Source: Pyrenochaeta sp. MPI-SDFR-AT-0127 | Taxonomy: Eukaryota; Ascomycota; Dothideomycetes; Pleosporales; Cucurbitariaceae | Assembly (NCBI GenBank): GCA_020747015.1 | Contig: JAGTJM010000018.1 | Coordinates: 656,654 to 720,653, forward strand | Length of the DNA: 64,000 nt | Reading direction: 5' to 3' | Shown: in pieces, positions 22,143 to 33,715 of the stretch | How the letters are laid out: each line of letters opens with the position of its first letter | Position numbering within the stretch: position 1 is the stretch's first letter | The notes under the pieces: generated by a model | The model's database searches: none | What the model saw: only the letters and a program-made list of their open reading frames with translations | Told to the model about the DNA's origin: nothing | Translations under genes and position numbers: made by a program

Positions 22143-25100
22143 TCAATCATTTACTGGATAGAAGTTAGAGAAATAGGTACCACGAACCTGACCATATTTA
22201 AAGAAAAGCCACACAAGAACTGTAAGAAGCAGACAGGCTCCTCCAAAGAGAAGGTACCAACGCCAGTCCGGATTGTTTGCTAGTATGTCTACATTCATAC
22301 CAAATAAGCTCTGTGTCCATTATATCAGTTTCAGTGTTTTAGTGGCTGGGAAACGGTGAATAATTACCGACGCGAACATGGCAGGTAAGAAGATGAACTA
22401 CACGGGTAAGTTGCATACATGATGATTATCATAAAATCTTACAGTGATCCAGCTGAGGCGCTTTATGCTCGTAGCGATACTTGTCGACCTATGAGCCTCG
22501 TTGATTGAGACCCATGCGAATTCCTGTCCATGGTCAACCAATCGAACATAAATTAATCTGATACATATACGAACAAAGTGTAACAGATCTTTGACTGTTT
22601 GATCTAATTGATTGATCTGGTTAGTGATTTCAGCATCGAAATGATCAATTTCGTATCCCATGGTCATCGAATCTCTTCCGTGGTCGTACCGGCGGCTGAA
22701 TTCTTGAACAAACTCCTTAGCTGTTGCAACTTGGCTTCGCAAAACGTTTCGAAGCTTAGCCCACTCTTGAGCATCTTCTGCCAAGCCGTGTATCAGCTTG
22801 GAACTATTCCCCTTCGCAGATAATTGATCAAGACGCTGAAATCAATTATATCTGTAAGCAGTGAACCTCGTGATGAGTATAGATCATGTGCTACTCACGC
22901 GTATAGATAAGTGCTCTTCGGCTACGATGCATAAAGCCAGCCACCTCTCCCTCAAATGGCGGAAGAACAGTGCAAAGATTTCGGCGCCATCTTCCGGCAT
23001 CCAGGCATATGGAAGTGTACCGGATTGGGTAAGCGGTTTCCAGTAGGAGCCATTTTGTGGGACGAGCAAGGGGCTCATACTCCAAGCTATCCCACATGCT
23101 TCCCAGCTAGATATGGCAAATTTTTCTACATTAGATTCTTTCGTCGTTGGGAAATGACCAACAACAAAAATACTAACTCTTCTGCCGTGGGCCTGAATTC
23201 TATGTATTAACCTGGACTTGTCCAGCTGATATAGCTGTTGGGGGCTACAAGGGAGGTTCCTGCACCAGACAGAGAAATCTCGAAAGAGTCTGGCCACGTA
23301 AGTAGTGTTGATCGAGTTTGTAGGAATACAGCCGACTTACGAAAGATGTTTCAAACGCTCTTGCCCGATCAGCGATTGAGCCAGGTCTCCTCTCACGAGT
23401 TGCACGGACGTTTTGCCGTCTTCAGTTTGCACTGTCTCGAGCACAGGATCTGCCGGCTTGACCTCATACGTATCAATTAAATCCTCCAACAGAATTCCAG
23501 TCGTCAAAGCAGAGCTCTCTAGAAGCAAGCGACCAAGCTCGCGATGTTTCAATTGAATCGCTATTCGAAGTGGAGTCAAGGCATTGATGTCCCCAACGTT
23601 GACATCTGCACCCGAAGATATTAGTTCTTTGGCGATGCCAAGATGACCCGGGGAAGTTGCGATGTGCAATGGTGTCCGATCATGAAGGTCCTTGGTATCG
23701 ACGTCGTAATCTTTTTCTAGTAACACTTTCGTAGACGTAAGGTCCCCCATCTGTACAAATATGTGCAACGTCGTCTTGTCTTTTGGAGCAAGAAGAGCTA
23801 CGATTGCATCACGCTTGTCTTTGACGGCGTTGGAGAGAGGCGTGTGGCCCTCATTATCCATTGGCTCTGGGTCCACTCCATCCTTTACGAGCAATTCGCG
23901 AACAACATGCATCTCTCCAGCCTCCACAGCCCACGATAGTGGTGTGCGGTTAGTGTTATCACGGGAATTTGGGTCCACTGTGGCTCTTGCGAGCAATTGC
24001 CTAACCACATGCACCTCTCCAGCCTCCGCAGCCCACGACAGTGGCGTTCGATGGTTGTTGTCCCGAGAATCTGGCTCCACACTCCTTCGTTTAAGTAGGA
24101 TTTGTACTATATTTTGATATCCACGGTAGGAAGCTAGTGATAGTGGCGTTCGGCCGTTGTTATCTTTGGAGTCTGGGTCGACACTCTTTTCCGAAAGCAG
24201 GAGATTCACCACTTCTTCGCAGCCGTTCTCTACAGCTCGAGACAATGGTGTCTGACCATACTTATCTTTCATCTGAAGGATGTTTCCGCTGTGCTGAATT
24301 AACACAGCAAGAGCATTGGTGTCCTTTCTGTTTGAGTTCCATGGGTTATCGATGGCCCATGAGAGTGGTGTACGACCTTCAAAATCTGTTGAACTGGGAT
24401 CGACATTCTCTTGCTCGAGCGGGATTTCAAACAATGGCAGGTACCCATATTCAGCGGCACGTGACAATGGTGTTCTACCATTGTAGTCCTTGAAATCGTA
24501 ATTGACATTCTTCTCACCCAGGAATAATTCCACCACCTCTGAAGCGTCAATTGGCAAACGCCTAGCCCTTAACGAATCCTCCAAAGTACCTAATGCCCAT
24601 GAGAGTGGTGTGCGGCCATTCTGATCCTCTGAGTCCGGATCGACGCGTCCTGACGCCAGCAACAACTTTACTACCTCCTTTTGGCTATGTTCTGCGGCTC
24701 GCGAAAGCGCCGTTCGGCCACCCTGGTCTTTTGAGTCTGCGTCGACACTTTTATCTTGATCAAGAAGAAACTGGACTATATCAGCGTGGCCACATTCAGC
24801 AGCTCTTGACAATGCCGTTTGTCCATTGTCGTCTCTGCACTCAAAATCAGTGACTCGCTCCCCAAGCAGAGCCTTTAATTCCTTAAGCCGTCCCCGCTCC
24901 CCTTTCATCAATAGGTCTCGACCAACAACATTATCTCCAAGTCTCAAGTGAAGAATAGCATGTTTGAGAAATTTCCTTGCTAAAGCCGGATGTTTGCGTA
25001 GTACCATTGTGGATTGTCCCAATGCTCCTTTGACCTGTGGCGGGTATCAGCATCTACATTACTCCCTGCACTCATCGTTTCCATGCCTTAGGATGGGTTT

Positions 25101-25851
25101 CTTAGTCAGGAATACACAAGTTTATTGTTCAAGAGACCTCACGCGAGGAAGAGAACCGTGGGTGAGTCTGTTATCATATTTGGTTAGGACTACTCCTGTG
25201 ATTGCGAAACCAGCAAATGTGATCCAAATATTTGGGCTTACGCGTTGGCTAGTACTTAATTGAATGTGACTTTAGTATCACAAGTCTCAATCTTTTGCGA
25301 GGTCTCCGACCATCTGTCAAAGCTGTGTCGAGTTAGTCAAACAGTAATCGTGAGGATGCCAAGGCCGATGTTGCTGCCTGGAGCTTGTGTTCAGTTGACG
25401 AATCAAGCATCTCCTGTACGCGCTCAGGATTTGGGCTTGAAGTAGATCCAAAATTGACCTTGAATAATCACACTTATCTTGTGTTGATATCAGTCTTGAC
25501 CATTCCGACCATGACGATACCCAATACTTGAATGAAACGTTGAATGGGCGACTGTACGCGTTTCCACCACAGAGCGATTTCAATATATGTTAGGCTTCTA
25601 ATGTAAGGATCCATGAGTTTTCCATTGTAGAAATTCTCTGTAGCCCAGACGAGATCTTTACTACTTCGAGTATGTCTCCTTATATCTGAACAAACTTTTT
25701 CAGCAGCATCCTAAACAGGCATGTCATCAGGCCAAGGAATATAACACAGCTATACGCGTATATTACTCAGCTATCGTTGGACTGAATGGTTAAGTGAGTA
25801 ATCTAGTTTAGGCCAGAGCGCTTCAAGGGCAGTGCTCGGCGCAAGAGACAT
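22143..25851 (-). CDS. Ankyrin-repeat protein with C-terminal CorA-like membrane domain
   Basis: Core model, minus strand: 25034-23341, 23289-22899, 22835-22575, 22523-22443, 22397-22368, 22310-22143. Proposed 5' exons: 25851-25783, 25710-25528, 25458-25343, 25248-25143. All ten join in frame (about 1032 aa), but the donors after the first and third (GTCCAA, GTTTGA) are weak; a shorter protein could start at the ATG at 25007. About 12-13 ankyrin repeats (roughly 228-670) carry the NGRTPLSWAA pattern. They are followed by a region like the soluble domain of fungal CorA-like proteins and by INEAHRSTSIATSIKRLSW. Two hydrophobic segments then flank the SLFGMN motif (GMN at about 981-983), the CorA selectivity signature. 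The N-terminal 150 residues (ENFYNGKLMDPYIRSL, IALWWKRVQSPIQRFIQ) match no family I know. Role: possibly ion transport or signalling gated by protein interaction. Confidence 0.78.
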
Positions 25852-26427
25852 GACGATGAGGAAGCTGACTGACAAGTGACTATGAACCTCCCGTATGGCT
25901 AAATGTAGGTATTATGTAACTCGAAGTTGCCAACTGAAGTTTGAGATTTATCGCTTTGGTCAGTAATACGTCAATCAAGTTCGGCCCAGGTCGCAGCCAT
26001 TTCGTCTTTCACCTTTCACCTAATAGCGCACAGTCTTTCCAGATATCGTATGACTACCTTACGGTTCTATAGAATTATCAGAACTTTTTGAGGTCTATAT
26101 AATTTAATCAATCCCCCAACCTGACATCTTGGGGGTTCCCTAGCCTAGCTAGTCGACCCTCACTCCCTGTTGGTTCGATTCCAGCTGTGAAGACAAGGGA
26201 CTGAGCCCTCTGTTCGACTCCTTGTCTTCACACTCTTTTTTTATTTATTCTTTCTTTTTGTCCGTGTTGCCTTTCACCTTCACTTGCGTAGTGAAGTGTG
26301 TCCGTTTGCCCGCCAAGATCTTGCCAACATACCCTCTTTTTTCTTCTCCCACGTTCCTCTCCCGACTTCAAAATACTCATTTCTTTGTTACTCCATCAAA
26401 TCCTGCTTCTTTAACGATATTCGCGCC
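25852..26427. other. Intergenic with tRNA-like boxes and hairpins
   Basis: This is the divergent promoter region of the ankyrin-CorA gene and the gene at 26428. It includes the structured segment 26113-26232, listed separately. Confidence 0.55.
26113..26232 (+). other. Structured segment with pol III A/B-box-like motifs and a 13-bp hairpin
   Basis: A 7-bp stem CCCCCAA/TTGGGGG (26113-26119 with 26129-26135) is followed by an A-box-like TAGCCTAGCTAG (26141-26152), one base off the consensus. Then comes a perfect B-box GGTTCGATTCC (26172-26182), whose flanks form a 5-bp T-stem around a 7-base loop. Next is a 13-bp perfect inverted repeat (26186-26198 with 26220-26232) whose loop holds a second B-box-like TGTTCGACTCC. 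No 7-bp acceptor stem or anticodon arm closes a normal tRNA, so this is a tRNA-derived remnant or chance, not a called tRNA. Confidence 0.4.
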
Positions 26428-27581
26428 ATGAATCAAGCCTTCGGTGTATCTCAACAGGACGAAGCTGGCGTTTCTTCCTCGCTCCAAGACGTTGAAGTCC
26501 TCCATGCAAAGGCCCAGCTTCACTTTCGCAAAAAGCTCGAGATGGCGAAGAAGAGAATGCCTTGCATTAGCTTCTCTATTTTCGATTTTTATTTTGATCG
26601 AAAGGCATCCTACCTCAAGATTGTTCCGCCTGATCTCCAGCTGGACTACTACTTCGCCAACTACAACAACCTCCTCGACAGTGGGTTCACAGCCCAACGC
26701 GATCGGGACATCAATGTTGTTCGCGCAATTTGGTATTACAACGTTGATTCCAAGCACTTGTTTGCTCGCCATTTTCAAGAGATTCGCTTCAACATCATCC
26801 TGATGTCGTTTCTCTGGGCTGGAAGAATCCTGGAGAGCGGCACGATTGACGGAATCTGCGACGACGAGTGCGGAACTTTTTGGTAAGATAATATGATTGA
26901 GAAGCCTTGCAGAAATCGCTAATTTGGTCAAGGTATACCTACATCTGCGCATGGATGGAGTCTCTCGAGAATCCAACCCAGTTCATGAAGCGTGATGCCT
27001 TCATTCATGTATGGATGAAGTCGAAATACGACCTCATCATGTTTCCGCGATCCTACATCCAACGCATGAAGCCCCTTGTTTACAAGATCAAGAATATGGT
27101 CACATCAACGACGTTCCCGGCGACTGAATTCATGGCTCGCTGCGAAGATGGATCGATAAGCGAGGAAATTTTTGTCAAAGAGGGATTTATGCTGGCTCTG
27201 AAATGGGCTTTGGCAAAAGAAGGTGAAGCTATACCAGAAAAACCAGAAATGGCGGCAGATCCTTCGGCCTTCGAAAACCTTCCTCCTGTCAGGCGCAGGT
27301 ATACGCCACAAGATGTGGCTGTTGCCGATACCCCGCTCACCGAATCTAAGCAACGTTCGCTAAGCGATGTCCCTTGGGACAGCTACCGCGTGAAGGCACT
27401 TCTGGAAGACATCGCTGACTTCCAGCCTGGAACCGGCATTGAGAAAGGCGGCCGTGTCCCTTGGATGGACATGGATAAGGCCGAAGAACTGCTGAAGATG
27501 GTCACGGTCGACGACATCACGAGGATGTGTGAGACGATGGGGGTTGGAGGCTACGATGAGGATAGCATGGACACCACTTAG
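26428..27581 (+). CDS. Hypothetical protein
   Basis: Two exons, 26428-26882 and 26933-27581, joined across a 50-bp intron with a GCTAAT branch site; 367 aa. I do not recognise a domain. The first two thirds look globular and rich in aromatic residues (FSIFDFYFDRKASYL, WMESLENPTQFMKRDAFIHVWMKSKYDL). The last 120 residues are more acidic and contain a Pro-rich linker (PEKPEMAADPSAFENLPPVRRR). No signal peptide, membrane segment or cysteine pattern is present. The long first exon, consensus splice sites and even codon use support a real gene. It is divergent from the ankyrin-CorA gene. Confidence 0.75.
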
Positions 27582-27907
27582 CTTGATGATATAGCGAGAA
27601 GTCTTTCGGTGTGAATATTGTGTAGCGAAAGCCTTCACCATATGTGAGCCTGAAGACCTTCACACAAAAGAAAACGTGTGTATGCTTCAGGGTTTTTATG
27701 AGGCTCTTTATATTTGCAATGCCATGAATAGAAAATCTTTGAGCTCTTTGAATGCCTCCAAGCTCTGCTTTCGTGTCTCAATAAAAACCACCAAGATGTG
27801 ACTGTATCCTTCATGTTCATGAAATAGCTTTTATGATAACAACACTACAACGCTACAAAGTACATCAGCCTTCAAGATCCGCGTCTTGACATTCTCATCC
27901 ATTTCCC
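27582..27907. other. Intergenic between convergent genes
   Basis: 3' flanks of the hypothetical gene and the SDR; nothing else seen. Confidence 0.6.
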
Positions 27908-28738
27908 TTATGGAAGCACATAACCCCCGTCGATCAAAACATCGCTTCCTGTCATGTAACTGCTCGCATTGCTTGCCAGATACAGAAACAGCCCCTTGAT
28001 CTCCTTCACATCGCCCTGTCGACCCAGTGGGATCATCCTCAGCCCCTCCGTAATGACCTGAGGTCCAGCACCCATCTTCGTGTTGAAGAAACCCGGACTG
28101 ACAATATTGACGCGAGCAAACTCACGCCACTCGCGGGCCAGACTCTTGCCGAGATGCGAAACAAAGGCTTTTGTGCCATTGTAAATTGGCTGATCAACGG
28201 GCACATTAACAATGTGTGCAGAGATGCTGGAGGTAAGGATGAGGTTTCCGAATCCTTGTTTCTTGAACACCTCGCCGGCGTACTTGGAGCAAATGACCGG
28301 GCCGTCAACGTTGACCTTCATAAGGTTCTGGTAGCTGTCCAGACTCTGCTCGAGCAGGGGTTTCGAGTCGCCGGTCCCTGCGTTGGCGACGAAGACGTCG
28401 ATTTTACCGAAATCTTGAACGACCTGGGCGATTGTTGATTGAACTGCTGATGCGTCCGTGATGTTGACTTTGTACGCTTTTGTTGTTACGCCGTGTGATT
28501 TGGACAGCGATTCGCCTCGTTGGATGGCAGCGTCATTGGAATTGTACCACAGCGCAACATTGCCGCCTGCCTCAGCCATGGCGTCTGCAACAGCTCCTCC
28601 AATTCCCTCGGCGGCGCCAGTCACGACAATGACCTTGCCCTTCATGCTGAACTGCTCGAGGACATTGCTCGGAGTGTCGGGCACTGGTTTCGGAAAGCCC
28701 GCACGGGGCTGCTGGCACTCCTCAATAGACATAGACAT
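27908..28738 (-). CDS. SDR, mannitol dehydrogenase/sorbose reductase type
   Basis: Single exon, 276 aa, close to the usual length. The cofactor motif TGAAEGIG is at about 40-47, NAG at 119-121, catalytic Ser at about 170 and YNGTK (Tyr 186, Lys 190). FSMKGKVIVVTGAAEGIG at the start, FARVNIVSPGFFNTKM, and ASSYMTGSDVLIDGGYVLP at the end are characteristic of fungal NADP-mannitol dehydrogenase / L-sorbose (Sou-type) reductases. Expected reaction: NADPH-linked interconversion of a ketose such as fructose or sorbose with a polyol, in the cytosol. The exact sugar cannot be read from the sequence. Confidence 0.9.
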   Translation of the reverse strand: MSMSIEECQQPRAGFPKPVPDTPSNVLEQFSMKGKVIVVTGAAEGIGGAVADAMAEAGGNVALWYNSNDAAIQRGESLSKSHGVTTKAYKVNITDASAVQSTIAQVVQDFGKIDVFVANAGTGDSKPLLEQSLDSYQNLMKVNVDGPVICSKYAGEVFKKQGFGNLILTSSISAHIVNVPVDQPIYNGTKAFVSHLGKSLAREWREFARVNIVSPGFFNTKMGAGPQVITEGLRMIPLGRQGDVKEIKGLFLYLASNASSYMTGSDVLIDGGYVLP

Positions 28739-29215
28739 CTTTGCGACTTTGTTGCTGTCTTAGTATTTGGATGGAAGCGTTGTTATTATAGTGAAAGGTG
28801 GTTGCTGCGAAAAAAGGATGATTGAGGGCGTCTTGTGGGTACACGGGGTTATGTATCTAAACCAAAAGATAGTGAAGAGGAAGGTCAGCCGAACACTTGC
28901 TGCTATATATCCAAAGCCCAGAAAGAATCTTCTCAGCAATGTCCCAACATCGGAATATTAATGCCCCGCGCAATGTTCTTCGGCAGCGCTGCGTCACTTT
29001 GTGGTGTCGCGGGGCAAGCTATGGAGCACAGTCGTCCGAAGGTGGCGGATCGGCTTCCCATTTTGAGATAGTTCCGGATCCGGCACACCTTCCCGTTACG
29101 TGTTCTACGAAACAGCTTTCCAGCAGCAACCTTAGGACACATTAGGACACACTCTTTGGCCAAGTTGAGGATATTGAATACATTTATTCGTTCTATCTTT
29201 TGCGTACCATCTCAG
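28739..29215. other. Intergenic
   Basis: Upstream region of the minus-strand SDR and 3' flank of the membrane-protein gene. Small frames on both strands are not supported. Confidence 0.6.
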
Positions 29216-31048
29216 TCAACCAATATGAGGGAAGTATTTCTCCCACTGCGTAGCTCGAAAGACATCTGGCGGGAGGAAAAATGCCATGCGAAAACTCTCT
29301 GCGACAATATACGCTCGAGCTGGAATGTATAAGAAGATACAAGCATTCGTCAGCACTACCTTGATCAGAATGATAAGAATATCGATCACACGTTTCCATG
29401 CCTTGCCTCCATGTGCCTCAGGCATCTCCGTATTCAGCAGGCGTGGTTCCTTTAAGGAATTCCCGGCCTGAGGTTGCGGCGTGCCTACAGCTTCAGAGGA
29501 CTGGCTGATGATAGTCGCCGACAATAAATCATTTTTGTTTTCTGAGCTGTCCAGTTTCCGGCGAAATCTGTCTCTGAGAGCTCCAAGGGACCTAATAAAC
29601 ATGTTGACGAGGACAATGGCAAGCCAGCCACCCGCCGGACTGGCAATGAGGATTGCAGATACCCGCCACAAGATCCTCTCTCTTCGTGTAGGGAATCGAG
29701 TATTCCATCCCAATGCATGTAACATTCCATAGCAAGCCGCAAGCATAGAGAATCCCAGTCTTGCCCACGGGCGCTTGCTTTGACCCCTTTGAAGCAGTTC
29801 AGGAACCGGTTTCACTGTGACAAGGTTGTGATTGTTCGTTGGTTTTGGCAGCCTATACTTCTCCAATGCTTCTTGGCTCAGTCGCCAACGTCGCACGTCG
29901 TCCACCGTAAGATTGAACTCCGCAGGTTCTTTGAACGTTACGGTGTATGTTCGAGAATCATAATCGCTGCTGCCTGTGTTGGTAATCCTTTCTACCGTCC
30001 ACCGTGTACTTGAGGGATTGACGAAGAATCTTGTCCCTGCAAGTCCATTGGATGGTGTTACCTTGATCGTCGTTGATGAAGTACTATCTGTAGTTTGCGA
30101 AGATGTGTCCATTGGAACTTTACGGTCGCCCAGAGTTATCGCTTCGAGCTCGGGATGACGACCAACTTTGTATGAAGTGCTCCCGTTTCTTTTTATCTTG
30201 GGTCGTGCACTTGTCTTACTCGCCATCCACATGTATGCGAGCAGCGGTCGAATGCGATCAGACCTGATCAGTAAAGGTCGTTCAACGTCCAGAGGTTTCT
30301 TCCACCAGATGAAGTATACTATAATCGTGCACATGGCATGTGCAAAAGTGTTCAGCTCTAGCAAGCTCATTGGTAGTTTCTGTCCAAGCCGGACAAAGCA
30401 TGACACGCAGAACCAAGTCGCTTGTATCATTGCTAACGATTTTGTGAGCCAGTCACCTTTGCTCTTATCTTTGATTTCGTCTTCCGTAATATCTGGTAAT
30501 AGATCTGGCTCCAGTTTGAGCAGCAGATAAATACCTTCTTCGGTAAGCTTTGGAGGATTCGTTGATGGAATGAATGGTTCGGAGCCATTCACATCTATTG
30601 CGATTCCACCCATGATAGCCCAGAAGCTGTGAGTCATGGTCCATTTGTTATTCAATATAAGCATTTGGGCTTCTCGGTCGTTCTACAATTACGTTAGCCG
30701 CTGTTATTTGGGTAACCCCCTTTCACGACATACCGAAGGCTTCGATTTCTCAATAAACATGGTTTCAACCTTCTTTTGGATCCTCTTTGCAGCCAAACGC
30801 TGAGTCCACGCCACAAATATCAACACCTCTGGGGCAAAAAGACTGCACACAATCCATGCTGTCCGACGAAGAAACGCCTCAGTTTGGCTATGAGGATTGC
30901 CGGGGAGGTTTAGATGTACGGCGCTCCAAACTCCAAGAATCAAGGTGATGGTACAGGTTGACACTATGCTAAAGGATCCACGGAGATCGGAATCAGCTTT
31001 CCATTTAATCGTCTCGTTGGTGCTAGGTTGGTCGAAAAGGTGCGCCAT
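29216..31048 (-). CDS. Multi-spanning membrane protein of unknown function (fungal-specific family)
   Basis: Two exons, 31048-30734 and 30682-29216, 51-bp intron; 593 aa. It belongs to a large uncharacterised Pezizomycotina family. The signs are DLRGSFSIVSTCTITLILGVWSAVHLNLPG near the N-terminus, MGGIAID after the intron, and the conserved DKSKGDWLTKSLAMIQATWF...SLLELNTFAHAMCTIIVYFIWWKKPLDVERP core. Hydrophobic segments occur near residues 25-50, 75-95, 185-255 and in the last 150 residues. A soluble loop (about 260-400) lies between them. No catalytic motif is visible. Some relatives begin with a signal peptide and extra luminal residues; here the ATG at 31048 gives a short N-terminus, and an upstream exon (open frame 31050-31218) cannot be excluded. 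Confidence 0.78.
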
Positions 31049-31396
31049 GGGTGTATTACACGTGTCTTGGGTATTATCTTCCGCATGAAGAGAAGATTTG
31101 AGATATCAGACAATGGCGTAGCGAAGAGACTCGGTGATGTTGTCAAGAATGGTGCACTCCATACCTCAACGATCAGGCTGAGGTTGGCGGAATTTGGGCT
31201 GTGCTCGTATCCGTGCATTGGTGGCGCAGCAGCTGAAGCACATCTTCAGAATCGTCAGTCCTTGCCAGATTGAGTACACCGGAACACTGGGGTGGTGTCG
31301 ACATAAAAGTTCAAGTATTAATATATGAACGACGGCTAGCAAAGCCTCTATAGGGTATCCGCAATTCTCTTGAGTCTAATAAAGTACCGATATGCT
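31049..31396. other. Intergenic, possibly including a 5' exon of the membrane-protein gene
   Basis: A minus-strand open frame (31218 downward) overlaps the proposed start in another frame. No in-phase splice to it was found. Confidence 0.45.
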
Positions 31397-33715
31397 CTAC
31401 TGATCTTTCGTCTTCTCCTTCTGCACTTCTCTCTCTTTGCTTCCCTCTCCATCCGTACTCTCTCCACTCCCTACATCTCCCACCATAGTCTCATTGCCAA
31501 TCCTCGCCTCCTCATCTCGTCTCTTATCCTGTTCAATATCTGGGGCCGGCGCGAATTTGCTCTTTGCCCTGATTCTCTTTCCAAACATGTAAAATACGAC
31601 CGGCATGGGCACCAGTACAAGAGCCACACAGCCCAACAAGGTAGATGCCCACTCAATGCCCATGCCTTCAAACATGAAGGTTGCGAAGAGAGGGAAAACG
31701 CCGCCGAAGATGGAGCGCATAAAGGTATTTGCTGCAATAGCAGAGGCAGCAAACATGAGGTACGCATCGACAATGTAGTTGAGCAGTGAGAGGAAAATGG
31801 AGAAGAGACCAAAGCCAGTAAAGAGACCAGAAAGGACAGGGACGATCCAGTGGACTTTGCCCGTGTAGCCGCTCCAGCCGAACCAGAAGAGCCCGCCTGT
31901 GGTGAAGAGGTTAGATCAAATATAGTGCGAGAGATCTGGGGAATACGTACAAGCAAATAGCACCCCGCCCACCATAGCGATCGGCAGTCGCCATTCAGGC
32001 ACAGGAATATTGTTATTTGCATCCAACTTCCTCGCATAGCGCGGGTTATCGAAAGCAATGACAGCAAATGCGATAAGTTCACCAGCTACCATGCCAAAGT
32101 ATGCCAATCCGGCGACGCCACCGTTCCAGCCGTACACTCCTTCGAATACGAGTGGGTATGCAGTAAGGAAGAGGTAGAGGAGGCCATCTTCCATGCGTTA
32201 GTTTGCGGTGCTGTGTGCAATTGAGGTGCAGAAGACTTACAGATGAAGCTCATATAGATGGTGATCAGCAGCACTATGGGCTCGGTAAAGAGAATACGCA
32301 TGGGACGACTGACGTTCCTCACAATAAGCTCTTTAAAGTCAACTTCGATTTCTTCCTGTTTGGCATGAATGCCCCAATTCTTCGTTCTTCTCCTCAGCTC
32401 GCTGGCCTTGTTAATCAACACCACTGGAGGATACGTCTCTTCCATGAACAAGAATAACAGCCCAAAAGCTGCAAAGCCCATGAAACTGCTCACATAAGAC
32501 GTCCACCGCCAGCCAAGATAGCTCTGTGTAATAAAGCCACCCATAAATGGAGCAAGCAAAGGGCCAGTGAATACGGTAGCGGAAAAGACGGCGACGGCTA
32601 GACCACGCATCTTATTATTGAACATGTCTGCGAAGACGGCAGCGACGATGGCGAGCGGGGAGGAGCCGAAGAGGCCGGCGAAAAAGCGGGAGATAAGGAT
32701 GGTTTGAAGGTCCTTTGCTGTTGCAACAGCGATGCTGAAGATGGCGAAGCCGAAGGCGGCAATGATGAGAGGGGGTTTGCGGCCGTAGAGTTCGGACATG
32801 GGCGCCCACATCTGCGCAATCATTAGCATATGTGCTTGAGTCCTCTGCTGCTCTCAAAGTCGCAATACTCACCAGAGGCCCAAAAGCATAACCAAAGACA
32901 AATAGACTCGTTCCCAGTGTGCCAACTACCGGAGCAACCCCAAACTGGTGAGATACAACCCTTGTTGCGCTCGAGAAGATACTGCTTCCCATGGTCGCAG
33001 ACAGGGCATCCAAGGCCAGGATCGCTCCAATGCCTAATTTCTTCTTCATGGGCCAATTCTGTGCATGCAGAGGGTCGTCCACACCATCAAATTCAACCAC
33101 GTATTCCTCTCGGTCTGGCAGCAGCGGGGGAAAAGGCTTGCCCGCACCCAAACTCGGTAGAGGCTTTTCGGTCCTACGGCGTGAGAGTGTGCGGGTGAGG
33201 CGCGATTCTACATCGGCCTGTCCGACGGTTGTTCGGTGTTGACTACGGTGTGTCTCGATGCGGCGAATGGCTTCAGGGTGACGTTCGGTGGGATGCAGGT
33301 ATAATACGTTGCCGCTCGAGGCTTGCGACGTGACAGTAGGGCGGCGGTCGCGGGGTGTCGAGCGGGCGGTGCGAATCTCCTCAAGGCGCGCGCTGCGCGT
33401 TGAGTGTGAACTGGTTGTGCTCGTTGACGAAGACACGCTGCTCTGTCGCGATAGCGGAGCGACCTCTTCCTCTTCTTTTCTGCTCTCCTCGTGGCTAACT
33501 GGAGCCGCAACTGATTCTTGTAGTGCCGCTGAATCACTCATTGAACGCTCCTCGCGCTCAATTGTCTCCCGCCGTATCTGTTGCTCATATGTAGGGTCAT
33601 TTCTGTGTCTCTCGGCATATTCTTCGCGGAATTGGCGATTGCTGTCCCATTGTGAGTATCGCCCTGGGCTTGCATCGGCTTGGTTGCGAAGGATTTCGTA
33701 GTCTTCTTCCTGCAT
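31397..33715 (-). CDS. MFS transporter, DHA1 family, with long cytosolic N-terminus
   Basis: Four exons on the minus strand: 33715-32873, 32811-32241, 32187-31951, 31896-31397; 716 aa. About 215 residues of charged, Ser/Arg/Glu-rich, probably disordered sequence precede the PLHAQNWPMKKK motif and TM1. Twelve transmembrane segments follow, with MSELYGRKPPLIIAAFGFAI (loop 2-3 motif), FFAGLFGSSPLAIVAAVFADMF and TGPLLAPFMGGFI (antiporter motif C region). The acidic, Lys-rich C-terminus is about 50 residues. It resembles fungal multidrug/polyamine exporters of the plasma membrane. The extended N-terminus is longer than in typical members and contains many Ser-rich, Arg-flanked possible phosphosites. 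The ATG at 33715 is the first in frame. Confidence 0.9.

Noticed and set aside
25317..25583. 88-codon minus-strand ORF as a separate gene
   Set aside because: It starts without ATG and crosses the proposed intron; a different frame over the same bases gives two well-phased exons of the ankyrin-CorA gene.
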